Below are positions 9,801-17,995 of a stretch of DNA of 24,175 nt, in pieces. Origin of the DNA: Thelephora terrestris (Eukaryota > Basidiomycota > Agaricomycetes > Thelephorales > Thelephoraceae). Below the pieces are notes generated by a model, which saw nothing but the letters and a program-made list of their open reading frames with translations, did no database searches and had not been told where the DNA came from. Position 1 is the first letter of the stretch. Each line of letters opens with the position of its first letter. Made by a program: the position numbers and the translations under genes. Where the stretch lies: contig WIUZ02000046.1 of the NCBI GenBank assembly GCA_015956445.1, positions 1-24,175 of the forward strand, in the 5' to 3' direction.

Positions 9801-11581
9801 GGTCGAAGATTAACTGCGGGACTAGGGTTAACTTCAGATACCAATCAATTGATTGTGAGCGACGGTTCGACATCGCGAACCTGGATAACTATGATGTCAT
9901 CCTAGGGACGCCATTCCTATATCAGCACAAGGTTGCGATAGGGCTAAACCCCCCCTGTGTTGTTGTCGGATCGAGCAAGCCTACCGACATGAATGGACCA
10001 GACGTGATCACAATAAGTTCAGCGGCGGCGGACATACTTGATGACGGTATCGAAGGGCTAAGGAAGAAGTTGAGAGCAGAGGCCGACGACTTATGTCCCG
10101 ACACGACGAGGACCGCGTTACCACCGTTGAGAGCCGTCAATCACACGATTCCGCTAATCGAGCCAAACAAGGTGTACCGGTTCAGGCCATCGAAGTGTCC
10201 AGAAGCGTTCCGGGACCAATGGAGAGCCAAGAAAAACGCCTATTTGGAAACGGGACGTTGGCGAACCGCGACGGGTCACAACGACATCCCGCTGCTGATG
10301 ATTCCGAAGGTTTCTTCGAACAATGATAAACCAGGACTCAGAACGGTGTTCGACAAACGAGAACAGAATGCCAACACGTACAAGTTGGCTTCGCCGTTGC
10401 CGGACATTGAGGAGATCCTGCGGGAAGTATCTAAACATCAGTTTCGAAGCCTGATAGACGGGAAGGATGCGTACGAGCAGATTCGAGTCATCCCGGAGCA
10501 CGTTCAACGTACCCTTTTCACCACTCCCGACGGAACAATGGAGAGCCTAGTGATGCAGCAGGGGGATTGTAACGCTGGCGCGACGTACCAAACCCTCATG
10601 AATCACATCTTCGCCCCCTATATAGGCGTCTTTATGTACGTCTATCTAGACGACATAATAATATTTTCAGACTCTGTCGGGGAACATGTCAGTCATATTC
10701 GGACCATCTTCGAAGTTTTAAGACGAGAGAAACTCTACCTGGGACCCAATAAGATGCAATTTTTCGCGGAGGAACTGAAGATACTGGGCCACATCATCGA
10801 CGCGAAAGGGATCCGAATGGACCCGCATAAAGTTGACAAGGTCATGAACTGGAAGACGCCAACCAATAAGGACCTACTGCGAAGTTTTATCGGGGCGGTA
10901 GGATTCCTCGCGCCAGACTGCAAAGGGATTAGGATACCGATGGGCCAGTTATCGTCGCTGACAGCCGAGCTCAGACCCTGGCGTTGGGACGCGACTGCGC
11001 AGAGGTCGTTCGATGAGGTGAAGAAAATAGTCGACGCTCATCGGGACAACCGTCGCAAGGCGCTGGACTACTCTGAGGGAGCAGAACCTATCTTCGTTAC
11101 CACTGATGGATACCTCACGGGAGGCGGAGGGTTCGTTAGTCAGGGAAGTGACCCGAAAAGGGCAAACGTCGTGGCGTTCTGGTCCGGGAAGTGGAATAGC
11201 GCGCAACAAAACTATCCCGTGCACGAACAGGAATTGTTGGCCCTCGTAGAAACACTAAAACGTTTCAGAGGAGTGCTACACGGCACAAAGTTCACTGTCA
11301 GAACGGACCACAGGGCTCTCATTCATTTTATGAAGCAGAGGAACCTGTCGGCGAGACAACACAGGTGGTTAGACACCCTAAGCGAGTTCGATTTCGAAAT
11401 CGAATACATCCCCGGCGAAACAAACGGGTTCGCAGACGCTCTGTCGAGGATATACAGCGACGAAGCACCAGGTGTGGTGAGAGCTTCGAGCGAACACGTT
11501 GAGGACAAGGACGAGTTAAAACGTACCAATCCATCAAGGTTTCACCGGTATATGTCGAGGTTTATCTACTATCCCTCATGA
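6710..11581 (+). CDS. Gypsy Gag-protease-reverse transcriptase-RNase H polyprotein
   Basis: The frame is open from 6557, and the first in-frame ATG is 6710, giving 1,623 residues. An acidic, disordered N-terminus leads to an Arg/Ser-rich tract at residues about 300-365. A retrotransposon Gag (capsid-like) domain lies at about 400-580, with SLFDYCFPKDFKSNLRRRL and ITEFIRDIELMAGRFP. A CX2CX4HX4C zinc knuckle (CFQCEQPGHSQRDC) is at 658-671. About 320 residues with no domain I recognise follow. The aspartic protease has LIDTGS with D994. Reverse transcriptase has FRSLIDGKDAYEQI, a QGDCNAGATYQ segment and YLDD at 1312-1315. RNase H has TTDGY (D1466), EQELLALVE, RTDHRAL and GFADALSR. All catalytic residues I can check are present. 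The stop TGA at 11579-11581 overlaps the next ORF's ATG. Pol products would act in cytoplasmic virus-like particles that copy the element RNA. Confidence 0.93.
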   Translation: MGTDRPREPRLDQASEADDQQTSLDQPPRGDTDRPRGSLDQSPTGDIDRLIGRKRGRNSEEEESSDSSQDEQNPEGAGGNPRDESEGLEYAESRDDREDRGNQSTDDESSKSDESDTVGPNSSRYRWKRVFRKPSKNDERSDGSKDVEDLLKGPSSKDGSRYFPKEFHNSDADDGPEPEPDEPSFDDRLKSELIKLLERRAKRKAKKKNRKGKEPVRPKGFDNFMSSVRADARDSRHVATEALSSISTRHDQRNVPSGVHFNRNEKGTSYDSERDGRQNRKGKGETPNEENNVPEGVRPSRRRRRRSSSSRRSSSSSSSDGGKKPKPLGPPSSSGSSISSESSTSSGSSTSSESSESSDSSDGNGNRSRKARKRSDYKRKHSRSRKKRQREERILKRVKIDTPSPYNGKADLDAFDRWAHEVRTWKKLNRLSERIAITMLNKYVTDKAGVFYMKYVAGSEKRWSLTAVFESLFDYCFPKDFKSNLRRRLMTMSQGKTRITEFIRDIELMAGRFPDINERGIMEIFWGGIHIPIRAEVIRMGAHPERSSLSKVVEYATRAEDSIIEANLMRNSDGRATEGRTWGRFANRVNGPKPYRVPREESRIDKADSGRERVRANAVTPQPRSGTSRPEGGNHKRARRGKKVSREKRDQLRAEGKCFQCEQPGHSQRDCPELNTMKPPTMKVNNVEIARLERLAKSKGKADLQVGNVSLEVNSEPEVEDDATPTMRLVYQKCATIWGDDEKWLNPETRHESNYGIYQYETKAGDVVEIVIQDLPGIGTLEIDTSRFNDPEFTLTDVIGPNANTEWSCVREGGFRDHKNYSSLEYSALQWLRRLVKDQLTDERSKDRMVVRPALGGYSLNIKGTDVFYTITHAEILGDSLNIGRILDVMRSVKEVDARGRSPIFWDTTLNKRQRTMLRREIIPLRNRMRERGEIPLQATRLMAGSVRQRKMVMEGAKQLEKTSMRVKDQTRKVPEPIVVLASINGNEVRALIDTGSMADFVSTTVVEQLQLKKEIYTKPLSVQLAVHGSRSKINCGTRVNFRYQSIDCERRFDIANLDNYDVILGTPFLYQHKVAIGLNPPCVVVGSSKPTDMNGPDVITISSAAADILDDGIEGLRKKLRAEADDLCPDTTRTALPPLRAVNHTIPLIEPNKVYRFRPSKCPEAFRDQWRAKKNAYLETGRWRTATGHNDIPLLMIPKVSSNNDKPGLRTVFDKREQNANTYKLASPLPDIEEILREVSKHQFRSLIDGKDAYEQIRVIPEHVQRTLFTTPDGTMESLVMQQGDCNAGATYQTLMNHIFAPYIGVFMYVYLDDIIIFSDSVGEHVSHIRTIFEVLRREKLYLGPNKMQFFAEELKILGHIIDAKGIRMDPHKVDKVMNWKTPTNKDLLRSFIGAVGFLAPDCKGIRIPMGQLSSLTAELRPWRWDATAQRSFDEVKKIVDAHRDNRRKALDYSEGAEPIFVTTDGYLTGGGGFVSQGSDPKRANVVAFWSGKWNSAQQNYPVHEQELLALVETLKRFRGVLHGTKFTVRTDHRALIHFMKQRNLSARQHRWLDTLSEFDFEIEYIPGETNGFADALSRIYSDEAPGVVRASSEHVEDKDELKRTNPSRFHRYMSRFIYYPS
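11503..11581 (+). promoter_or_regulatory. ORF1/ORF2 junction: ATGA overlap and candidate -1 slippery site
   Basis: The integrase frame lies at -1 relative to ORF1 and is open from 11503, after TGA 11500-11502. The frames overlap by about 77 nt and end in ATGA at 11578-11581, where the ORF2 start and ORF1 stop share bases. Two coupling mechanisms fit: termination-reinitiation at ATGA, or -1 frameshifting upstream. In the overlap, 11515-11521 reads G TTA AAA in the zero frame. This resembles the GUUAAAC type of -1 site but is not a canonical X XXY YYZ heptamer. The sequence does not decide between them. Confidence 0.5.
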
Positions 11582-12270
11582 ACGTGGACCTGAGGAGATC
11601 GTCGCGATTGGCCGACAAACCAACTCCCCGATACAAGGAAACCGAAGATAGACCCCGGAAAAGGGATCGTCCATCTCCCGGGAGACCCTTGTCGACGAGC
11701 GATAAGGAAGAAAACAGCGTTGAGGAGAGGGATCATGCTCTCGAAGACCCGGAACCAACGGAAACCCAATCTCGACCGATGATCCAGAAATCGGGAAACC
11801 ACCTCTTGGACGTCACCAGCAACCTCGGGATCGGATTCCCGAGATGTATACAAGGGCGGTACGAGAATGATCCATTCTTCGAGCCGATCATGAGGAACCC
11901 GGGGGAATTCACCAACTTCGAACTGGAGGATGGCCTGATTTACTTCGTATCGGAGGGCGTCAAGGCCGTGGCCATCCCAGACGTAAAAGTCGAAGGACAG
12001 AACATCAGGGAACTGCTAATCCAGCAGGGACACTCTATACTGGCTCACCTGAGCGCCGAGAAAACGGCAACATACCTTCGAGATCAGGTATGGTGGAAAA
12101 CGATGATTAAGGACATCGAGAATTACTGCCGAGCGTGCCACACCTGCGCAATCAGCAAACCCTTGAACGGAAAACCCCATGGGAAGCTGAAGACAATGCC
12201 AGTCCCGACGCGCCCATGGCAGTACATAGGCATCGATTTTGTAGGCCCACTCCCGGAGTCATCTAATCGA
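11578..12270 (+). pseudogene. Gypsy integrase ORF, 5' part (split by copia insertion)
   Basis: Starts at ATG 11578 in the ATGA overlap. It has a basic, disordered first part of about 80 residues. An HHCC zinc-binding module follows: QQGHSILAHLS supplies the histidines and YCRACHTC the cysteines. It continues to the start of the DDE catalytic core, with GIDFVGP carrying the first catalytic Asp (residue 220, codon 12235-12237). The copia element enters after codon 231. Reading into its LTR adds one Cys and then TGA at 12274-12276, so the current product is a 232-residue fragment with one of three catalytic acids. Coding resumes in phase at 18355. Confidence 0.92.
12266..12270. repeat. Target site duplication of copia element (left copy)
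   Basis: atcga immediately precedes the copia 5' LTR and is repeated at 18350-18354 after the 3' LTR. A 5-bp duplication is expected for Ty1/copia integration. Confidence 0.95.
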
Positions 12271-12481
12271 TGTTGAACCGAAGGTCTGTGTCCGGCAACG
12301 GGTCAACCGGCTCTACCGCTTCGTGCGAGAGCCGATGCCGGAGAGCGCTGAATAAGCGACCCGAAGGGACGGTGTCACATCAGTGACCCGATCGATCGGT
12401 ATAACGCGCGCGTGCCTTAAGCCGCCGCACGGACCATGCATCAGTCACACTGTATAGATGTGACGTTAATAGAGTAGATAG

Positions 12482-12489
12482 TATATATA
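12482..12489 (+). promoter_or_regulatory. TATA box of copia LTR promoter
   Basis: TATATATA in the 5' LTR, followed about 35 bp later by a (CT)n tract, a common initiator setting in fungal promoters. The same motif is at 18207-18214 in the 3' LTR. Confidence 0.6.
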
Positions 12490-12594
12490 CCCCTCATGTG
12501 TCCATAGATCAATCAATCGCTTCTCTCTCTCTCTCTCCCACTAGCAACTATAAAGCCTCTCCCCTTCAGGTAAGGATTAGAGTATCCATGTAGT

Positions 12595-12610
12595 AGTATA
12601 ATATTATACT
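12595..12610. repeat. 16-bp perfect palindrome in copia LTR
   Basis: AGTATAATATTATACT is its own reverse complement and sits 14 bp from the LTR end; the second copy is at 18320-18335. As RNA it could fold into a short AU hairpin near the R/U5 end. A role in 3' end formation is only a guess. Confidence 0.6.
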
Positions 12611-12624
12611 CTGCCTGCTCAACA

Positions 12625-12637
12625 GGTTATGAGCCCG
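12625..12637 (+). other. Copia primer binding site (initiator tRNA-Met fragment type)
   Basis: GGTTATGAGCCCG directly follows the 5' LTR. Its complement contains GGGCUCAUAACC, the anticodon stem-loop sequence of fungal initiator tRNA-Met (CAU anticodon). Priming by the 5' half of this tRNA, cut in the anticodon stem, is established for Drosophila copia and yeast Ty5. That mode, not tRNA 3'-end priming, is the natural reading here. Confidence 0.8.
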
Positions 12638-13030
12638 GGCTATGCCCTGTGTTCCAAGCTGCGCCTCTGTGGCTGCGCTGTGAACAGGCTCTAATCTTAC
12701 CTTAGTGCGCCTTAATGGCTGCCACTGCGCTATCCACTGCGTAGGAAGGGGACTTAGAACAAAAAGTCAAAAACCCCAAGAAGGGATGAAACAGTGACTA
12801 GCCAAAGCTGAGCACAACACACATTCGTAGACCCCACAGGGGAGGGTAGTCGATTAACATCTGCCGACGGTGTGGAATGAGGCAATATGCGATAAAGCTT
12901 CTCACTAAAGTAATCCTTGAAAGGAAAGACTGCTTCTCCCCCTTTCATTTGCTTCTGGCACCAAAAGAAAAGCGTACGATAAACTGATGAAACTTGTTAT
13001 TGGTTGCAGGACTTCCACCTCCCAAAACAA
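12638..13030 (+). other. Copia leader with candidate leader intron
   Basis: About 390 bp without an ORF of note. A CAG|GTAAGG donor inside the 5' LTR (intron start 12570) could pair with the TTGGTTGCAG acceptor ending at 13009, 21 bp before the Gag ATG. A CTGAT branch-like motif lies near 12985. The predicted intron would be 440 nt and would remove the primer site, separating spliced mRNA from genomic RNA. Confidence 0.35.
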
Positions 13031-13471
13031 ATGTCTTCTCAACTCACCTCCCTCGTCCCCGTCCTCTCCGGCCCGAACTACCAACAGTGGGCTGGGCCAA
13101 TGCGTTCATACCTAATGTCGCAAGGACAATGGAGGACGATCCAGAAAAAGGAACCTACCCTCGAGGTATGGCCAAAAACTGAAGCCACCTATGATGCCGA
13201 GAACAACCTATTGACTCAGGCACAGGAAGGCACTGATAACCAAGACGAAGTAGACGCATGGGCTGAGGCAAATGATAAAGCCCTCGGCAACATCCTCCTG
13301 CGCCTTGTCCCGGATATCCAGTACAAGTACCGAGCTGAAACCAGCGCTGCCGCCCTTCTCAAAGCAATCGAGAAGGAGTATGGAAAGCCAGGGATCATCG
13401 GAATCTACCTGGAGTTCAAACATGCGATGGAGGTCAGATCCTCGAGGGACAAGACCCCACGCCCGCCTTAG
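13031..13471 (+). pseudogene. Copia Gag, N-terminal part (frame broken)
   Basis: The ATG at 13031 (caaATGTCT) opens a frame with the typical copia Gag start: LVPVLSGPNYQQWAGPMRSYL, a Trp-containing YxxW motif and helices of the UBN2/retrotran_gag family, through KAIEKEYGKPGIIGIYLEFKHAMEVR at about 13360-13435. After that the product turns to SSRDKTPRPP and stops at TAG 13469-13471. The expected Gag continuation (LEGQDPTPALDKFASHIGRL) lies in the -1 frame from about 13440. A one-base loss near 13438 explains this. A programmed shift in the middle of the Gag domain is unlikely, because it would leave no complete Gag. Confidence 0.85.
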
Positions 13472-13545
13472 ACAAGTTTGCTTCCCATATCGGCCGACTT
13501 GAGAGCAACGGGGAAGACGCCGTCATCCCCCCTTTCATCAAAGCA

Positions 13546-16500
13546 ATGATGCTCATGTCAAAGCTTCCTCCGTCATACAATAACATTCCACAGGCAATTT
13601 GCCAGACGGAGGATCTAACCAAGCTTGATGTGGATGGTCTTCGGCGGTCAATCCTCCTCGCATGGGAGCAGACGTCCAACGGCAAAGGTAGACAGCAGGC
13701 GCATAGGCTGTCCAATGTACAGCGCACTCCTGGAAACCCCAATTTCCAGCAACAGCAGCAGTACAGCGGGGATCAACCCCAGGGCCAAGGTGGACGCGGA
13801 CGTAACCGACGAGGAACCAGAGGAGGCCGAGGAAGGTTCCAACAACAGGCACAACAGTCTGAGGAGCCCCCCATACCCTCTCCCATCCCCCCTCAACCTC
13901 CAGTTGCGTCTAGCTCCGGTATGTCAGCCACTGACTACGGCTTCGCCTCTATGGCAGCCTTTCCCACACGCTCCCTCCCGGTCCATCGTGAAGGTGCAGG
14001 GACCCCTTCCTTCTACCCCTCTGTTCAGAAGGCAAGAGATCTCTCAGCACGACTAGGCGTCACGCCCACGATTGAGACCCTCAAACGACTGGAGCGCTCC
14101 TGCGAGCAGACGGTCGATCCTCGACCTCGCAAAAAGGCGCGTACCCCGCCAAGCGAGGATGAAGTGAGCCTGGGATGGTCGGGTGATGAGATGGTTGTTG
14201 GATCCCCCGTGTCGGTTGCCGGCCCGTCTGGCGGAAGGTATGAAACAAGTATTCAAGTGTTGAGTAACGATACTAACGACTCCACAGCAGCTGAAGATAA
14301 ACGTAATTCTTCAGTAGTAGCTTCCGAATACACTTGTTTGACCTTGTCCGCCCTGAGTGAAACTGAAGCCGTGTGGATGCTCGACTCTGGTGCATCCCGG
14401 CACTTTACCTTCGATATGAATGATTTTGTTGAATACGAGGCAATCGAGCCCATTCCTCTAAGGACTGCGACTACTTTCACAACGATCATCGGTAAAGGAA
14501 CAGTGATCCTCTACGTAGACGAAAGGGCTGTTAGGCTAAACCCTGTCTATTTTGTTCCTGAAATATCCCATAGGCTATTATCTCTTGGCCAGTTCCTCAA
14601 AAGCGGACTCTTCTCGAGGGGGAGTGCTCGCGAAATTTCACTCTACGAAGAAGAAACCAAGTTTCTTACCTTCCACCCTCGAACCGAGGATGATAGTATT
14701 TACATCATCAGAACTCTCCTCGGGGCGCAACTTACTGCTGCCAAAATTGAAACCATATACGATGCTGATTTTGAGATCATGCACCGCCGACTGGCTCACC
14801 CCTCTAAAGAAGTGATCCAAAAGGCCGGGAAACATGTCAAGGATTTTCCTCATGTCGAAATCCCAAGAGAGCACCTCTGTACTGGATGCGCGCAAGGAAA
14901 GATGACCAATAAAACCTTTCCCCCTTCCAGCACCAGAGCAACTGCCCCTTTCGAGCTGATCCACTCGGACCTGAAGACCTTCCCCATTGAATCCTATCGC
15001 AAATACAAGTACTCAATCGTCTTCTATGACGACTATACCTCACACGCCTGGACCATGAATTTGCGCACTAAGGACGCTGCACTCGTGGCTACCAGGCATT
15101 TCCTGGCTATGGTTGAAACCAAGTACCAGAAGAGAGTACGCCGATGGATGTCCGATGCCGGGGGAGAATACACGTCCCTAACATTTACAACGATGCTCAA
15201 GGAAAAGGGAATCGAGATCCTCCAGTCTATCCCGCATGCACACCAGCAAAATGGCCGCGCGGAAAGGATCATTCGAACATTGATGGATAAGGCAGAATCC
15301 ATGAGATTGCAGGCTTGCCTCCCTCAATCCTGGTGGGAATTCGCCATTGACCACGCAACTCACGTTTACAATCGAACGCCGAATCGTCGCCTAAACTGGC
15401 AGACCCCATTCCAGCTATTGAATGGAAGTAAGCCATCGATTGATCATCTTCGGGTCCTCGGTTGCGGAGCATACGTCTTCATCCCGGAAGAAGTACGGGT
15501 AAATAAACTCGCACCCCGGTCGGAGTTGATGACCTACCTAGGGACCCACCCGGGAGGAAAAGGATGGATCTTCATGCGCGGACCAAATAACATTATCTTC
15601 TCCGCCGCACAAGCCACCTTCGATGAGTTGCACTTTCCAAAGTGCCCAACTGCCAGTACACGGCGCAACACACGGCTGCAATCTGCTGCGCCACCCTTAC
15701 CCAGTCATCACTGTCATAAAGACGGTGACTGCCAGTGTCCCCTTCCAGGAGGACAAGAGGAGGATGACGCAACACCCTCAGCGCGTCCCAAACCTACCCC
15801 CAAGCCTTCCTCAAAAGGCAAGGAACGTGCTATTGAGCCCGCACCACAGCCACAAACGCCGGTGCAATCTAGAGCGCCCAGTTCGGAGCCGCCGAGATCG
15901 CCTACGCCCAGCTCTAGCTCTGATTCCGGCCCTGAGGATGCACCACCCGCTCCGCCAGCGGTTATGCCTCCATCACCTGTTAAAGCTCGGAGGCCTCAGC
16001 GTGAGCGGAAAGTACCGGCCAAGCCCGGCAATGTTTACGGTAGTAAACACCCGGTAGAAATAATTAAGTCTACCCGGCGAATGAAGGATTGGAAGAAGGT
16101 TGTCGGAGATTTTTCCGTGGCACCTAGGCGCGGGCGAAGTTCAGGAACAGTTCCCGGACCTAGCACGCAGCCACTTCCTGAGAGAGAATCCTCCGCCGAG
16201 GAAGAGACTGGAGTGGTGTCGGAGTCCGAAGATGAGGTTGAGAAATCCGTTGAACCATCCGGATTTACCACCCCTGAGGAGGACACTGACGCCCTTCTAG
16301 CTAGGCTATGCCGGGAAGGGGGAGTAGAACTCCAAAACCTCTTGATTTCGAAGGCTGTCTCACCAACCGCCGACGGAAAAACTCCAAAAGAATGGAAATA
16401 CCGAGACATCGCCACACTACCACAGGCTGAGCTCGAGGAATGGAGGACAGCTTGCAACGAAGAGTTGGAAGCTCTTCGCAAGCGTAACGTATACGACCTG

Positions 16501-17919
16501 GTGGAGCGCCCCCGAGGCCGCAAGGTTATTAAAAACCGCTGGGTATTCGACCAGAAACCAGATGGTCGCAAGAAAGCCCGCTTAGTAGCGAAAGGCTTCT
16601 CACAGGTTGAGGGAATGGACTACGATGCCGTGTTCTCCCCCGTTGTCCGATTCGAGACAGTGCGCCTAATATTTGCAATGGCCGCCCTCGGAGGATGGGT
16701 CCTTAAAGGACTTGATGTTCGAAATGCGTACCTATACGGCGAACTCGACGAGGAGATCTACATGGAACAACCAGAGGGATTCGTAGCTCCTGGAAAAGAG
16801 ACTCATGTTCTCCGCTTAAAGCGTGCCCTCTACGGACTGAAACAAGCCGGACTCGCATGGTGGCGAGCCCTGAAACGGTCCATGGAAAAGCTCGGATTCA
16901 AATCCTTGAGCTCAGATGCCGGGATCTTCATTTACCAGGATAAAGATGGAAAATTCGTAATTGCGTTAATCTATGTAGACGATGCCATTTTTACCGGACC
17001 CCACACAGCGCTTACGGAGCAGCTCAAGGGGGAGTTCATGAAGATATGGGAAACTAGGGATCTAGGAGACCTAACCGATTTCCTCCGCATGAGGATCACT
17101 CGACATGGCAGCAAGATTTCTATAGATCAATGCGCCTACCTCCAGACAGTCCTCGAGCGATGTGGGATGCAAAATGCAAAAGTTGCTCCAACCCCCCTTC
17201 CAGCCGGGTATGTACCAACTCCATCAACAGAGGTAGCATGCCCGGAAAGACGAAGCAGGTTCCAGACCATAATCGGTTCCTTACTGTACCTAATGCTGGG
17301 TACCCGACCTGATATCGCCTTCGCGGTCACAAAACTTGCGCAATATGCTGCAAACCCATCAAAAGAGCACGTCGAGAAAGCGCTGTATATCTGCCGCTAT
17401 TTAATCGGGACTTCCAAATATCGATTAACCTACGACGGAGATTCACGGGAAGGTATCTCAGCCTGTACCGACTCAGACTGGGCCTCAGACCCCACTCAGA
17501 GACGATCCCAAAGTGGATACTTTGTCCGAATGGCAAAAGGACTCATCTCATGGACCTCAAGAGCGCAGAGAACCATTGCGCTGTCGTCCACTGAGGCTGA
17601 ATACATGGCGCTTTCCGACTGTAGCCGCCAAGTAGTCTGGATGCATACCCTACTGGGGGAGCTCGGCTATGACCTTAAAGCCATCCCAATCTGCGGAGAT
17701 AACCAAGGCTCGATCTTTATCGCCTCAAACCCGGTCACTGAAAAGAGGTCGAAACACATTGACATCCGCTATCATTATATTCGCGAAGTCATCAATGATG
17801 GACGCGTGGTAGTGTATTTCATTCCCGGAGATGACAATCCCGCGGATCTCCTGACGAAGAACCTTGGAGTCGTCAAACTCAGAAAATTTAGAGATGCCTT
17901 AGGCCTTGAATTCTTCTGA
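13546..17919 (+). CDS. Copia Gag C-terminus-protease-integrase-RT-RNase H polyprotein
   Basis: The frame carries homologous Gag sequence from about 13440; the first ATG is 13546, giving 1,457 residues. A Gln/Gly/Arg-rich stretch with an RGG-type box (GQGGRGRNRRGTRGGRGRF) lies where a CCHC knuckle is usual. The protease has WMLDSGASRHF (D280). Pre-integrase has MHRRLAHPS with CTGCAQGK. The integrase core has HSDL (D475), SDAGGEY (D537) and NGRAERI (E573), with D,D35E spacing. A Pro/Ser/Arg-rich linker follows. RVT_2-type reverse transcriptase has RLVAKGFSQ, LDVRNAYLYGEL, LKRALYGLKQ and YVDD at 1143-1146. RNase H has TDSDWASD, SSTEAEYMAL, DNQGSI and KHIDIRYHYIRE, and the frame ends near ADLLTKNLG. 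No broken motif was seen in this ORF. The polyprotein would act in particles that reverse-transcribe and integrate the element. Confidence 0.95.
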   Translation: MMLMSKLPPSYNNIPQAICQTEDLTKLDVDGLRRSILLAWEQTSNGKGRQQAHRLSNVQRTPGNPNFQQQQQYSGDQPQGQGGRGRNRRGTRGGRGRFQQQAQQSEEPPIPSPIPPQPPVASSSGMSATDYGFASMAAFPTRSLPVHREGAGTPSFYPSVQKARDLSARLGVTPTIETLKRLERSCEQTVDPRPRKKARTPPSEDEVSLGWSGDEMVVGSPVSVAGPSGGRYETSIQVLSNDTNDSTAAEDKRNSSVVASEYTCLTLSALSETEAVWMLDSGASRHFTFDMNDFVEYEAIEPIPLRTATTFTTIIGKGTVILYVDERAVRLNPVYFVPEISHRLLSLGQFLKSGLFSRGSAREISLYEEETKFLTFHPRTEDDSIYIIRTLLGAQLTAAKIETIYDADFEIMHRRLAHPSKEVIQKAGKHVKDFPHVEIPREHLCTGCAQGKMTNKTFPPSSTRATAPFELIHSDLKTFPIESYRKYKYSIVFYDDYTSHAWTMNLRTKDAALVATRHFLAMVETKYQKRVRRWMSDAGGEYTSLTFTTMLKEKGIEILQSIPHAHQQNGRAERIIRTLMDKAESMRLQACLPQSWWEFAIDHATHVYNRTPNRRLNWQTPFQLLNGSKPSIDHLRVLGCGAYVFIPEEVRVNKLAPRSELMTYLGTHPGGKGWIFMRGPNNIIFSAAQATFDELHFPKCPTASTRRNTRLQSAAPPLPSHHCHKDGDCQCPLPGGQEEDDATPSARPKPTPKPSSKGKERAIEPAPQPQTPVQSRAPSSEPPRSPTPSSSSDSGPEDAPPAPPAVMPPSPVKARRPQRERKVPAKPGNVYGSKHPVEIIKSTRRMKDWKKVVGDFSVAPRRGRSSGTVPGPSTQPLPERESSAEEETGVVSESEDEVEKSVEPSGFTTPEEDTDALLARLCREGGVELQNLLISKAVSPTADGKTPKEWKYRDIATLPQAELEEWRTACNEELEALRKRNVYDLVERPRGRKVIKNRWVFDQKPDGRKKARLVAKGFSQVEGMDYDAVFSPVVRFETVRLIFAMAALGGWVLKGLDVRNAYLYGELDEEIYMEQPEGFVAPGKETHVLRLKRALYGLKQAGLAWWRALKRSMEKLGFKSLSSDAGIFIYQDKDGKFVIALIYVDDAIFTGPHTALTEQLKGEFMKIWETRDLGDLTDFLRMRITRHGSKISIDQCAYLQTVLERCGMQNAKVAPTPLPAGYVPTPSTEVACPERRSRFQTIIGSLLYLMLGTRPDIAFAVTKLAQYAANPSKEHVEKALYICRYLIGTSKYRLTYDGDSREGISACTDSDWASDPTQRRSQSGYFVRMAKGLISWTSRAQRTIALSSTEAEYMALSDCSRQVVWMHTLLGELGYDLKAIPICGDNQGSIFIASNPVTEKRSKHIDIRYHYIREVINDGRVVVYFIPGDDNPADLLTKNLGVVKLRKFRDALGLEFF

Positions 17920-17986
17920 GCACATACCTCCAACTTACTACAGTCCAGTTCCCACCAATGAAGTTATATAGGGAGCTGTACTTAGT
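17920..17986 (+). other. Copia 3' untranslated region
   Basis: 67 bp between the Pol stop and the polypurine tract; no ORF or recognised signal. Confidence 0.6.
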
Positions 17987-17995
17987 AAGGGGGAG
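17987..17995 (+). other. Copia polypurine tract
   Basis: AAGGGGGAG directly abuts the 3' LTR, the usual place for plus-strand priming of LTR elements. Confidence 0.9.

Larger units (their letters stand above)
12271..12624 (+). repeat. Copia 5' LTR
   Basis: 354 bp with TGTTG…CAACA inverted ends, matching 17996-18349 by eye including the CT-repeat length. It holds a TATA motif at 12482-12489, a (CT)n run at about 12522-12537, a 12-bp palindrome CCGATCGATCGG in its U3-like half, a 16-bp palindrome at 12595-12610, and a splice-donor-like CAGGTAAGG at 12567-12575. Confidence 0.96.
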
